A stretch of DNA of 13,250 nt from Acidimicrobiales bacterium. Its GTDB lineage: Bacteria > Actinomycetota > Acidimicrobiia > Acidimicrobiales > Poriferisodaliceae. Below the pieces are notes generated by a model. It was given only the letters and a program-made list of their open reading frames with translations, was not told the origin of the DNA and searched no databases. Position 1 is the first letter of the stretch; each line of letters begins with the position of its first letter. Location of the stretch: assembly GCA_020631315.1 (NCBI GenBank), contig JAHDHM010000036.1:1-13250 (forward strand), written 5' to 3'. Position numbers and translations under genes: made by a program. Shown one piece after another: positions 1-8,935 of this stretch.

Positions 1-28
1 GGCCGCTGCCATTTTTCGGTTCCGGTGA

Positions 29-1687
29 TCAGAGGCCGAGGTCGATCGCCGTGGCGAACAGATCGGCGAACTCGAGGCGGTCACGGCCGCGCAGATCCCG
101 CGTCGTGTCGTCGAGCTCGTCCAGGACGGCCCAGGGGTCCAGATGGTCGACCCACGGCGAGTCACGCAGGAGCTCGGCGGCAGTGGCGACGGCGACGTTC
201 CAGCGCAGCTCCGGGGCCGCAGCAGCCATCGAGTCGCTGAGCACGCCGCCATCGATCTCCCCGACGAGTTCCCGCTCGTCTCCGTCGGGGTCGAACCAGC
301 GCAGCGTCACCGTCGCGAGCCGGTCCCGGCGGCCGACGTCGGCGACCAGCTGCACCTCGTACAGCGCGGTGACGGAGTGCCCGGCACCGATCTCGCCGGC
401 ATCGGTCGACGACCGGTCGAACTCGCGGTCCGTCAGCTCCCGGTTCTCGAAACCGAGGAGCCGCCACGAACGCACGACAGCGTCGTCGAACTCGACCTGG
501 ATCTTCGCGTCGCGTGCGATGGTCACGAGCGTGGTGACCAGCTCCTCGGAGAACAGGCGGCGGGCCTCGTCGAAGTCGTTGACGTAGGCGTACACACCGT
601 CGCCGTCGTTGGCGATCCGTTCGAGCAGCTCGTCGTTCACGTCCGAGATGCCGACGCCGACCGCGAGCATCGTGATGCCGCGCTGAGCGTCGTCGGCGAT
701 GCGTCGCAGGATGCCGTTCGGATCGGTCTCTCCCACGTTGGCGACACCATCGGACAGGAACATGACCTGGTTGACGAGGCCCTCGTCGAACATCTCGTCG
801 GCCAACTGGTAGCCGAGGCGTAGCCCGGCCTCTGCGTTGGTGGAGCCGCCCGGGCGGAGCTCGTCGATCGCATCGTGGATGCGGCTGTCGCGGTCGACGA
901 AGGTCGGCTCCAACACGACCCACGCCGTGTCGTCGTAGGCGACGATGGCGACACGGTCATCGTCCGACAGCTCGTCGACCAGCAGATGCAGGCTGTCTCG
1001 TACGAGGTCGATCTTGCCGGCGCCGTCCATCGAGCCGGAGACGTCCACGACGAGCGTGATGTTGGCGTCCGGCCGGCGTCGCGATGACACGTCGGTGCCC
1101 TGGATGCCGACGCGCAGTACGTGCAGCGAATCGTCGACCAGCTCGTAGGGGGCACCGTCGGCGTACAGCGCGAAGGTGTCGTCGGGCACCGGGTAGCCCT
1201 GGTCGAACGCGTTCACGAACTCCTCGACCCGCACCGCCGTCGGATCGGGCAGCCAGCCGTTGTCGATCGCCTGCTCCGTGAGCCGCAGGCTCGCGGTGTC
1301 GACGTCGAGCGCGAACGTCGACGTGGCGTCACGAGAGGTGCGGTTGTCGTCGGCGATCTCGGCCGTCTCCTGGGCGTCGACGGACACCACCGTGGTCGTC
1401 GACGCCTCCGTTCGGCTCGGTCGTTGGACCGTCTCCTCGGGCTCGGCGATCTCGGCCATGTCGGCTGCTGCTGCCTCGGTGGTGTCTGCCGACGCTCCGG
1501 TGCGCCCCCGGCCCTCTGCGGCGTCGTCGGAGTCGGTCGGCCGGCCGATCTCGGTCGCCGACGTGGGCCCGGCGTCGTCGCTCGAATCGTCACTGTCGCC
1601 GCACGCGCCGAGCAACGCCACGACGGCGAGTACGGCCAGCGCGAGCTGCCACAGCCGATGTCGGTGGGTCTGGTGTCGTTCGATCAT
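29..1687 (-). CDS. VWA-domain lipoprotein (YfbK-like, vWF_N/VWA/DUF3520 layout)
   Basis: A 552-residue secreted protein, probably anchored to the outer face of the membrane. The first 28 residues are a signal peptide (basic start, then a Leu/Ala/Val-rich stretch) ending in the lipobox LLGAC, with Cys29 as the lipidated residue. Residues 30-120 are a low-complexity Asp/Ser/Thr/Glu linker. A YfbK-type N-terminal domain follows (about 123-200). The VWA domain begins near 208 with an intact metal-ion site: DVSGSM at 215-220, Thr283 in GGSTN, and Asp313 in FLSDG. The C-terminal part (about 390-552) matches the DUF3520 region of the family. Such proteins bind divalent metal and protein ligands; the ligand is unknown. 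The ATG at 1687 is supported by a GGGAGG ribosome-binding site 7 bases upstream. The gene is divergent from obg. The family call is by recall of its motifs and not by search. Confidence 0.88.
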   Translation of the reverse strand: MIERHQTHRHRLWQLALAVLAVVALLGACGDSDDSSDDAGPTSATEIGRPTDSDDAAEGRGRTGASADTTEAAAADMAEIAEPEETVQRPSRTEASTTTVVSVDAQETAEIADDNRTSRDATSTFALDVDTASLRLTEQAIDNGWLPDPTAVRVEEFVNAFDQGYPVPDDTFALYADGAPYELVDDSLHVLRVGIQGTDVSSRRRPDANITLVVDVSGSMDGAGKIDLVRDSLHLLVDELSDDDRVAIVAYDDTAWVVLEPTFVDRDSRIHDAIDELRPGGSTNAEAGLRLGYQLADEMFDEGLVNQVMFLSDGVANVGETDPNGILRRIADDAQRGITMLAVGVGISDVNDELLERIANDGDGVYAYVNDFDEARRLFSEELVTTLVTIARDAKIQVEFDDAVVRSWRLLGFENRELTDREFDRSSTDAGEIGAGHSVTALYEVQLVADVGRRDRLATVTLRWFDPDGDERELVGEIDGGVLSDSMAAAAPELRWNVAVATAAELLRDSPWVDHLDPWAVLDELDDTTRDLRGRDRLEFADLFATAIDLGL

Positions 1688-1694
1688 CTGTCGT

Positions 1695-1700
1695 CCTCCC
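1695..1700 (-). promoter_or_regulatory. Ribosome-binding site of the VWA lipoprotein
   Basis: On the minus strand this reads GGGAGG, 7 bases before the ATG at 1687. It is one of the clearer Shine-Dalgarno sequences in the window and fixes the start of the lipoprotein. It contrasts with obg and proA, which have no such site. Confidence 0.75.
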
Positions 1701-1775
1701 GAAGATCGTTCGTTCGATCAGGTGGACGAACCGCCGGTCACGATTGGTTCCATGACCACCACGACGACTCGATGA

Positions 1776-3151
<1,376 letters not shown>

Positions 3152-3152
<1 letters not shown>

Positions 3153-4240
3153 TGCGCGTCGTCATCAAGATCGGCACGTCATCGGTGACTGCGGGGGCTG
3201 GCGAGGTCGACACCTTGGCCATCGGCAAACTCTGTACCGAGGTCGCGAACGCTCGACGTAACGGCCACGAGGTCGTCGTGGTGACCTCGGGGGCCGTCAC
3301 CGCCGGGCTCCAGGTGCTCGGCATGCCTCGGCCCTCCGATGCCCGCCGGCTGCAGGCGGTGTCCGCCGTCGGTCAGATCGAGCTCATGCGCGTGTACCGA
3401 GAGCTGCTCGGGCAGCACGGTCTCACCGCAGGGCAGGCGTTGATGGCACCGCTGGACTTCATGGTCCGACAGCAGTACGTCCACGCCCGGGGCACGATCG
3501 AGGCCCTGCTCGAGCTCGGTGTGGTGCCGGTGCTCAACGAGAACGATGCGATCGCCGACGACGAGCTCCGCTACGGCGACAACGATCGCCTGGCTGCACT
3601 GGTCGCCAACCTCATCGACGCCGATCTCCTGTTGCTGCTGACCGACGCCCCTGGTCTCCTCACCGCCGACCCTCGAGTCGACCCGTCGGCGACGCTCATC
3701 GAGCACGTCGAGCGTGTCGACGCCTCCATCGAGGCACTCGCGGGAGGAGCCGGCGAGCGGGGGAGTGGCGGTATGTCCTCCAAGATCGCCGCGGCGAAGA
3801 TGGCGGCCTGGTCGGGCGTGCGGGCTGTGATCGCCGCTGCCGCTCGCCCCGGGGTCGTGCAGGACGCGATCGATCAGCGGCCCGGTGTCGGCACGATGGT
3901 CGAGGCCCAGGAACGGCTGCTGTCGGCCAGGAAGCTGTGGATCGCGTTCGCAGTACTCCCGGACGGTCGCATCACGGTCGACGACGGAGCGCGACGCGCC
4001 CTGGTGGACGGTGCACGGTCGTTGCTGCACGCCGGCGTCGCTGACGTGTCGGGCGACTTCGGTCGTGATGCAGCGGTCGAGATCGCCGGATCAGATGGCG
4101 TGGTGTTCGCTCGTGGTTTGACCCGGGCGACGGCCGAGATCCTCCGGAGCGTGATGGGCTGTCGGACTGCCGATCTTCCGGATGGTGTGGTCAACGTGGC
4201 CGTTCACCGTGACGATCTCGTGATGGTCACCGACGGCTGA
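3152..4240 (+). CDS. proB: Glutamate 5-kinase
   Basis: A 362-residue cytosolic enzyme that phosphorylates L-glutamate with ATP to give gamma-glutamyl phosphate, the first and normally proline-inhibited step of proline synthesis. The amino-acid-kinase domain (1-255) shows KIGTSS (6-11), TSGAV (45-49), NENDAI (129-134), GDND (142-145), TDAPGL (164-169) and the Gly-rich SGGMSSK segment (206-212). A PUA domain follows (about 270-350, starting near GRITVDDGARRAL), giving the long form of the family. The ATG overlaps the obg stop codon (TGATG), so translation of the two is probably coupled and both would use the obg promoter. A TTG codon just upstream is in frame but less likely. Its partner proA is not adjacent but 3.4 kb downstream. 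The gene ends 3 bp before the convergent PilZ gene. Confidence 0.97.
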
Positions 4241-4243
4241 CGG

Positions 4244-4828
4244 TCAGTCTCGGCGTCGAACCGCCTCGCCGAGTGCCAGCAGCTCTTCGAGGGCGAGATC
4301 CTCGAAGCGTACGCGCACCTGGCTTCGGCCGGTCCGGTCCACCATCCAGGACGACACGACTCGACCGCGTAGTTCGATGATGCCGGACGGCGTCGCCGCG
4401 GCGAGTTCGACTCGACGCCCGACTGCCGGACCGTCACCCTTGACGTCGATGCGTGCGCCGCCGATGCCGACGTCGACGAGGTTGCCGGACCCCTGGTCGT
4501 CGTCGACGCTCCAGCGACAGTCCCACACGACCTCGTCGCGCGACCGCTGCCGGCGGTCGGCGAACGGATCCGCCAGTTCGAGGCTGACCGTGGTGCCGCC
4601 GTGTCGCACCGAGCGGACTCTGGCACGGGCGGCCGCGTGGCCGTCGGTGTGGGTCCAGTTCGCCACCACGTCGTCCCCGGGCGCGAGGTCGTGGCCGTCG
4701 AGACCCTCCGGCAGCGAGAGTGTGGTGACCTGACCGAGGACGCTGACGACGGTGCCGCGTACGAAGTCCTGTTCGTCGCCCCAGGACAGGTCCACGGTGA
4801 CGACGTCATCGACGTCCGGCGCGATCAT
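4244..4828 (-). CDS. PilZ-domain protein, probable c-di-GMP receptor
   Basis: A 194-residue soluble protein with the two-part layout of YcgR-like receptors. An N-terminal beta-rich region (about 1-88) resembles the YcgR N-domain (start DVVTVDLSWG, then strands with a Gly-rich turn). The C-terminal PilZ domain (about 90-185) has a candidate RxxxR motif, RQRSR at 93-97, and the second motif at 119-124 reads DVGIGG, where the family has D/NxSxxG. The Ser is thus replaced by Gly, which may lower or alter c-di-GMP binding. It ends with a helix (about 176-192). The ATG at 4828 is my choice; a GTG at 4840 is also in frame and neither has a strong ribosome-binding site. It is divergent from the propeller lipoprotein with a gap of about 33 bases or less, and convergent with proB. 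The longer upstream frame is antisense to that lipoprotein. Confidence 0.75.
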   Translation of the reverse strand: MIAPDVDDVVTVDLSWGDEQDFVRGTVVSVLGQVTTLSLPEGLDGHDLAPGDDVVANWTHTDGHAAARARVRSVRHGGTTVSLELADPFADRRQRSRDEVVWDCRWSVDDDQGSGNLVDVGIGGARIDVKGDGPAVGRRVELAAATPSGIIELRGRVVSSWMVDRTGRSQVRVRFEDLALEELLALGEAVRRRD

Positions 4829-4861
4829 CTCGGTGATCACGAGCGTGCCAACATGTCGGCC

Positions 4862-6223
4862 ATGTCGTGCCCATCGGCAAGTCGCCGGCCGAACTTGAGC
4901 AGGATGCTCCTCGCGGGCATGAGCTCGTTGCTGCTGCTCGCTGCGTGCAGCTCGGGAGAGGGCAGCCTGGACCTGTCGGCGCTCGATGCGTCGACGTCGT
5001 CCGAGGCGCCGGCGTCGGACCCTGAGGCGGAGCCGGAGAGCGACGAGGCCACGTCCGCCGACTCGAGTGATGCCGACACGAGTACGACTTCCACCGAGGC
5101 TGGCGTCGGTTCCGGCGAGACCGAGGCGGCGAGTGAAGGATCGGACGATGCAGCCACCACGACCTCGGCGGCGCCCACCACGGTCGCGACGGTCGACGCG
5201 CCGCCGCTGCCGGAGTTCTGCAACCGAGACCTCGTCGCCGCGGTGATTCCCGTCGAACTGACCTTCACTGCCCAGAGCGGGCTCTTCAGCGTCGACTTCG
5301 ACGGCGCGTTCGAGTGCCTGCTCGTCATCGGCGCCGGCGTCGGGCTCGAGGACTGGAACGCACAGGCCGACAAGGTCGCGTTCAGCGACGGATCGATCGT
5401 CGCCGTGTCGGGTGACGGCAAGGGCCCCGACGAGGTCGTGCGCGAGGCCGTCGGGTTCTCGCGGCCGACCGGCTTCAACGTGTACTGGCTCGAGAACGGC
5501 ATCGTGACCCGGGCTCGTATCGACGGACTGCAGTTGCGTTCGTATGGGGACCTCGGGCCGGTCACGTGGATCGCCCATCACCCCGACGGGCAGCATCTCC
5601 TGCTGGCGGCCGAAGGTGGCCGCAGGATCGTCGTGGCCGACCTCGAGGGAGAGTTCGTCGGCAACCTGCTCGACGGTGGACCGGCGAGGATCACCGAGAT
5701 CACCACGTCGGTCGACGGCACGCAGCTGCTGTTCATCGCACTCGGGGTGGACAACATCTGGCGGGTCCACCAACTCGACCTCTCGCTGATCACGACGTCG
5801 AACCTCGTCGACGAGGAGTTGACCGATCTGGCGATCCCGCTGCAGACCATCGACGGTGCCGCCGTGCTCTACGAGAGCGGGCGGGAGCTGTCGGGTCTCG
5901 TGGTCAATGCCGACGCCACTCGCGCCGCGGTCGCCGAGGGCGACTGCGTCAACGGTTCATCGGTCGAGTGGCTCGACCTCGAGGCACAGGGCTACGCGAC
6001 GCCGGTGACGCCGAACATCTCGAGCCGTCCGGTCGGGTTCACCGCCGAGGGCACCTTGGCCGTGATCGGTCTGCGTCCGACGTGTGACGGCGGCGGGTCG
6101 CTGTCGCTCGTCGACCTGGACGACGCTGAGGTCACACTGATCTACCCAGATGTCGACGACGCGCTCGTGCGCACCATCGACCCTCCCGCCCGCTACTCGC
6201 TGCGGGACGTGGCCATCGGTTGA
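4862..6223 (+). CDS. Lipoprotein with Ser/Thr/Glu-rich linker and beta-propeller-like repeats
   Basis: A 453-residue secreted lipoprotein of unknown function. From the ATG at 4862 the signal peptide has a basic start (SRRPNLSR) and the lipobox LLAAC, with Cys29 lipidated; the SRR pair is only weakly Tat-like. In-frame ATGs at 4853 and 4904 are alternatives, and none has a good ribosome-binding site. Residues 30-115 are a low-complexity Asp/Glu/Ser/Thr/Ala spacer. After about 118 the protein is folded, with paired cysteines such as C120 and C152. At least four blade-like repeats of WD40/TolB style are visible: 234-261 (HHPDGQHLLLAAEGG), 277-307 (SVDGTQLLFIALG), 345-373 (NADATRAAVAEGD) and 390-419 (TAEGTLAVIGL), each ending in a strand such as VADL, HQLDL, EWLDL or SLVDL. 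A surface binding or sensing role is plausible but unproven. It ends 18 bp from the convergent AAA+ gene. Confidence 0.78.
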   Translation: MSCPSASRRPNLSRMLLAGMSSLLLLAACSSGEGSLDLSALDASTSSEAPASDPEAEPESDEATSADSSDADTSTTSTEAGVGSGETEAASEGSDDAATTTSAAPTTVATVDAPPLPEFCNRDLVAAVIPVELTFTAQSGLFSVDFDGAFECLLVIGAGVGLEDWNAQADKVAFSDGSIVAVSGDGKGPDEVVREAVGFSRPTGFNVYWLENGIVTRARIDGLQLRSYGDLGPVTWIAHHPDGQHLLLAAEGGRRIVVADLEGEFVGNLLDGGPARITEITTSVDGTQLLFIALGVDNIWRVHQLDLSLITTSNLVDEELTDLAIPLQTIDGAAVLYESGRELSGLVVNADATRAAVAEGDCVNGSSVEWLDLEAQGYATPVTPNISSRPVGFTAEGTLAVIGLRPTCDGGGSLSLVDLDDAEVTLIYPDVDDALVRTIDPPARYSLRDVAIG

Positions 6224-6241
6224 GTCGACTGCCGGACTCGC

Positions 6242-7537
6242 TCAGCGTTCGCCGTCGATCGGCTCGGCGTCCACGGCGTGCAGGGTGGTCAGCGAGTCGA
6301 CGTCGTGATGGGGCAGCTGGGCCACTCGCTCCGCATGCCGCAGCACCATGTCGTCGAATCGTTGACGGGCCCATCGGCCGTTGCCGAACGATCGGGTTCG
6401 GTTGACCTGGGCGATCTGGGCACGAACTCCTCGCCCGGCGTCGTCGGTCAGGCGATACTCGCCGTCGGCCACGAAGCCCTCGAAGATCTCGAACAGTTCG
6501 TGGTCGTCGTAGTCGGTGAAGTGGATCGTCCGACCGAGCCGCGACTCGAGGCCGGGGTTCGAGCCGAGCAGCTCCTCCATCTCGTCGGGATAGCCCGTGA
6601 GGATCACCACGAGCTCGTCGCGACGATCCTCCATGCGCTTGACGAGTGCGTCGACCGCCTCGGGGCCATAGCCGTCGTCGCCGCGGGTGAGCGAGTACGC
6701 CTCGTCGACCAGCAGCACGCCGCCGATGGCCGACTCGACGACCTCGTCGACCTTTGCTGCGGTCTGGCCGACGTAGCCGGCGACCAGGGCAGCCCGATCG
6801 ACCTCGACCAGTCGGCCGTGTTCCAGCATGCCGAGTTCACGGAAGATCCGGCCGAGGATGCGTGCGACCGTGGTCTTTCCCGTGCCCGGGTTGCCCACGA
6901 AGGCCATGTGGTGGGTGAGTTCCGGGTTGCCCAAGCCGTGCGCAGCGCGCAGGTTGCGGATGCGGAGCAGGTCGACGAGCTGACGGACGCGGCGCTTCAC
7001 GTCGTCGAGGCCGGTCAGTCGGTCGAGCTCGTCGAGCGACGCCTGCAGCGCCGTCGGGCAGGCGTCTCGGGGCTCGGGGAGGTCTGCGGCTGCGATGCGG
7101 CCTTCGAGCATGCGCCGGAGGCTCTCGATGGCGTTCAGTTCGACGTTCGAGATGTGCGCATCGAGCGCTGCGACGGCTCGCAACACCTCGGTCGCGAGCT
7201 CGACGTAGCGCCGGGAGCGGCCGCGACCGTCTCGTCGATCACGATCCAACGCCGCGATGAAGGCCGCCGACGGATGCGTCAGCGCCCGCCGTCCGCCATG
7301 GAAGACACCTCGAGCTCGGAGGTCGGCTGGTCGGGTGCCGATCAGATCCGAACGCAAGGGCTCGAAGGCGACGATGAACGCGGCGAGCTCGTCGTCGGTG
7401 AGGAATCCGTCGACGTCGATGGCGCCGCGAGTGAGCTCGACTGCGTCGTCGCGCACGTCGACACCGAGGACTTCCATCTCGTCGATGAAGTCCCGGACGG
7501 CCCCGGCGAACGCGGTGGTGGTGGTGACGATCGACAT
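6242..7537 (-). CDS. CbxX/CfxQ (SpoVK-like) AAA+ ATPase with N-terminal TerB-like region
   Basis: A 431-residue cytosolic AAA+ ATPase. The ATPase domain (about 170-420) is of the CbxX/CfxQ class: Walker A GNPGTGKTT at 215-223, the pore-loop-like AGYVGQT at 253-259, Walker B VLLVDEAY at 274-281, sensor 1 in VILTGYP (311-317), a likely arginine finger Arg333 in GLESRLGR, and sensor 2 in FGNGRWARQRF (385-395). Known members remodel protein complexes such as inhibited RuBisCO, but none of those partners is here, so the client is unknown. Residues 1-150 are not part of the ATPase; two segments, IDVDGFLTDDEL (40-51) and LDAHISNVEL (125-134), resemble the repeated acidic D-x-x-I/L-S/T-x-x-E loops of TerB-like domains. 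The ATG at 7537 has GGAGAG just upstream. It faces away from proA. The in-frame extension to 7750 runs antisense into proA and is not used. Confidence 0.88.
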   Translation of the reverse strand: MSIVTTTTAFAGAVRDFIDEMEVLGVDVRDDAVELTRGAIDVDGFLTDDELAAFIVAFEPLRSDLIGTRPADLRARGVFHGGRRALTHPSAAFIAALDRDRRDGRGRSRRYVELATEVLRAVAALDAHISNVELNAIESLRRMLEGRIAAADLPEPRDACPTALQASLDELDRLTGLDDVKRRVRQLVDLLRIRNLRAAHGLGNPELTHHMAFVGNPGTGKTTVARILGRIFRELGMLEHGRLVEVDRAALVAGYVGQTAAKVDEVVESAIGGVLLVDEAYSLTRGDDGYGPEAVDALVKRMEDRRDELVVILTGYPDEMEELLGSNPGLESRLGRTIHFTDYDDHELFEIFEGFVADGEYRLTDDAGRGVRAQIAQVNRTRSFGNGRWARQRFDDMVLRHAERVAQLPHHDVDSLTTLHAVDAEPIDGER

Positions 7538-7540
7538 CAC

Positions 7541-7546
7541 CTCTCC
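7541..7546 (-). promoter_or_regulatory. Ribosome-binding site of the CbxX-like ATPase
   Basis: On the minus strand the bases read GGAGAG, and the GGAG core ends five bases before the ATG at 7537. This settles the start against the longer open frame that reaches into proA. A GTG directly before the ATG is also possible and would add one residue. Confidence 0.65.
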
Positions 7547-7638
7547 ATCGGAGCGGCCGGGGAGCCAGTTGAGTCGCTCGCACGATCCCGCCGGCCAGAC
7601 GATGGCCAATGGCTTGGGGTGCTCGGGACGGCCTTGGC

Positions 7639-7644
7639 TAGTCT
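7639..7644 (+). promoter_or_regulatory. Probable -10 box of proA, leaderless promoter
   Basis: TAGTCT matches TANNNT and lies exactly six bases before the proA ATG at 7651, the same spacing as at obg. No ribosome-binding site is seen between them. A possible -35 box, TTGGGG at 7614-7619, stands 19 bases upstream, a slightly long spacer. The promoter would serve proA and perhaps the MoxR and CoxE-like genes after it. Confidence 0.6.
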
Positions 7645-7650
7645 TGGACG

Positions 7651-8904
7651 ATGCCCGAACAGCTCTCCCACATGGCGTCGCTGGGCGCGCGCTCGAAGCG
7701 AGCCGCCCGCAGCCTGGCGTCGTTGTCGGCGGCAGCGAAGAACGACGCACTGCTCGCCGGTGCCGAGCTGCTGGTCGATCGAGCTGCCGAGATCATCGAG
7801 GCGAACGCGGTCGACGTGAGCCGGGCCGAGGACAACGGCATCGCACCCGGTCTGGTCGATCGTCTCCGCCTCGACCGCGGCCGCATCGAGGGAATGGCGA
7901 ACGGCCTGCGCCAGGTCGCCGCACTCGAGGATCCCGTCGGTGCCGTCGTCCGGGGCTGGACCCGGCCGAACGGTCTCCGGATCCAGGAGGTCCGCGTTCC
8001 GCTCGGCGTGGTCGCCATCATCTACGAGAGCCGCCCGAACGTCACCAGCGACGCCTTCGGCCTGTGTCTGAAGTCCGGCAACGCGGCGTTCCTGCGCGGC
8101 TCGGGCGCCGCCATCTCGTCCAACACCGCCATCGCCGGCGTCTTACGAGAGGGCCTCGTGAAGGCCGGCCTGCCCGAGGACGCGCTGGTCCTCGTCGACG
8201 ACGTCTCGCACGAGGCGGCCACCGAGTTCATGCAGCTGCCGCAGTACATCGACTGCCTCATCCCGCGCGGTGGCCGCTCGTTGATCCAGTCCATCCTCGA
8301 CAACGCGACCGTGCCGTACGTCATCGACGGTGACGGGAACTGCCACGTGTACGTCGATGCCGCCGGTGACCTGGACATGGCGCTCGACATCATCGTGAAC
8401 GCCAAGACCCAGCGCCCCTCGGTGTGCAACGCCGCCGAGTCGCTGGTCGTGCACGAGGCCGTCGCCGCCGACTTCGTGCCCCGCGCGGTCGAGGCTCTCG
8501 CCGGTGTCGAGCTGGTCGGCGACGCCGCTGCGTGCGCGCTCGATTCCTCGATCGGTCCGGCGACCGACGACGACTTCGCCACCGAGTTCCTCGACCTCAA
8601 GATGTCCGTGCGGATCGTCGCCGATCTCGACGAGGCCATCGACCACGTCAACGCGACGTCGACCGGCCACAGCGAAGCCATCATCACCAACGACCTCGCG
8701 GCCGCCACGAGGTTCACCACCGAGGTCGACGCCGCCGCCGTCCTCGTCAACGCATCGACCCGTTTCGTCGACGGCGAGGAGTTCGGGTTCGGTGCCGAGA
8801 TCGGCATCTCGACCCAGAAGCTGCACGCCAGGGGCCCGATGGGTCTCGAGCAACTGACCACCACCAAGTACGTCGTCCACGGCGACGGCCAGATCCGCGG
8901 CTGA
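7651..8904 (+). CDS. proA: Glutamate-5-semialdehyde dehydrogenase (gamma-glutamyl phosphate reductase)
   Basis: A 417-residue enzyme, the usual length for ProA, that uses NADPH to reduce gamma-glutamyl phosphate to glutamate-5-semialdehyde in proline synthesis. It acts directly on the ProB product. Family landmarks are PLGVVAIIYESRPNVT (117-132), the substrate and cofactor region LKSGNAAFLRGSGAA (140-154), IPRGGRSLI (204-212), the catalytic Cys259 in QRPSVCNAAES, and the C-terminal EIGISTQKLHARGPMGLE block. The start is the ATG at 7651, which aligns with the family N-terminus and sits six bases after a TAGTCT -10 box, so the message is probably leaderless. It is separated from proB by three genes, two of them on the other strand. 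The MoxR gene begins 31 bases after its stop and may be co-transcribed. Confidence 0.97.
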   Translation: MPEQLSHMASLGARSKRAARSLASLSAAAKNDALLAGAELLVDRAAEIIEANAVDVSRAEDNGIAPGLVDRLRLDRGRIEGMANGLRQVAALEDPVGAVVRGWTRPNGLRIQEVRVPLGVVAIIYESRPNVTSDAFGLCLKSGNAAFLRGSGAAISSNTAIAGVLREGLVKAGLPEDALVLVDDVSHEAATEFMQLPQYIDCLIPRGGRSLIQSILDNATVPYVIDGDGNCHVYVDAAGDLDMALDIIVNAKTQRPSVCNAAESLVVHEAVAADFVPRAVEALAGVELVGDAAACALDSSIGPATDDDFATEFLDLKMSVRIVADLDEAIDHVNATSTGHSEAIITNDLAAATRFTTEVDAAAVLVNASTRFVDGEEFGFGAEIGISTQKLHARGPMGLEQLTTTKYVVHGDGQIRG

Positions 8905-8935
8905 GCCGCGTCACCACCCCCGGAGCCACACCTTC

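Noticed and set aside
1704..1719. GATCG-TTCGTT-CGATC inverted repeat upstream of the VWA lipoprotein
   Set aside because: A 5-bp stem is too short to separate from chance in this sequence, and it has no link to a visible promoter.
7538..7750. A longer N-terminus for the CbxX-like ATPase
   Set aside because: It would overlap the start of proA and its promoter on the other strand, and a good ribosome-binding site supports the start at 7537.
6278..7819. A 513-codon open frame on the plus strand across the CbxX-like gene
   Set aside because: It is antisense to the AAA+ gene, which has all its catalytic motifs, and it shows none of its own; long shadow frames are usual at this GC content.
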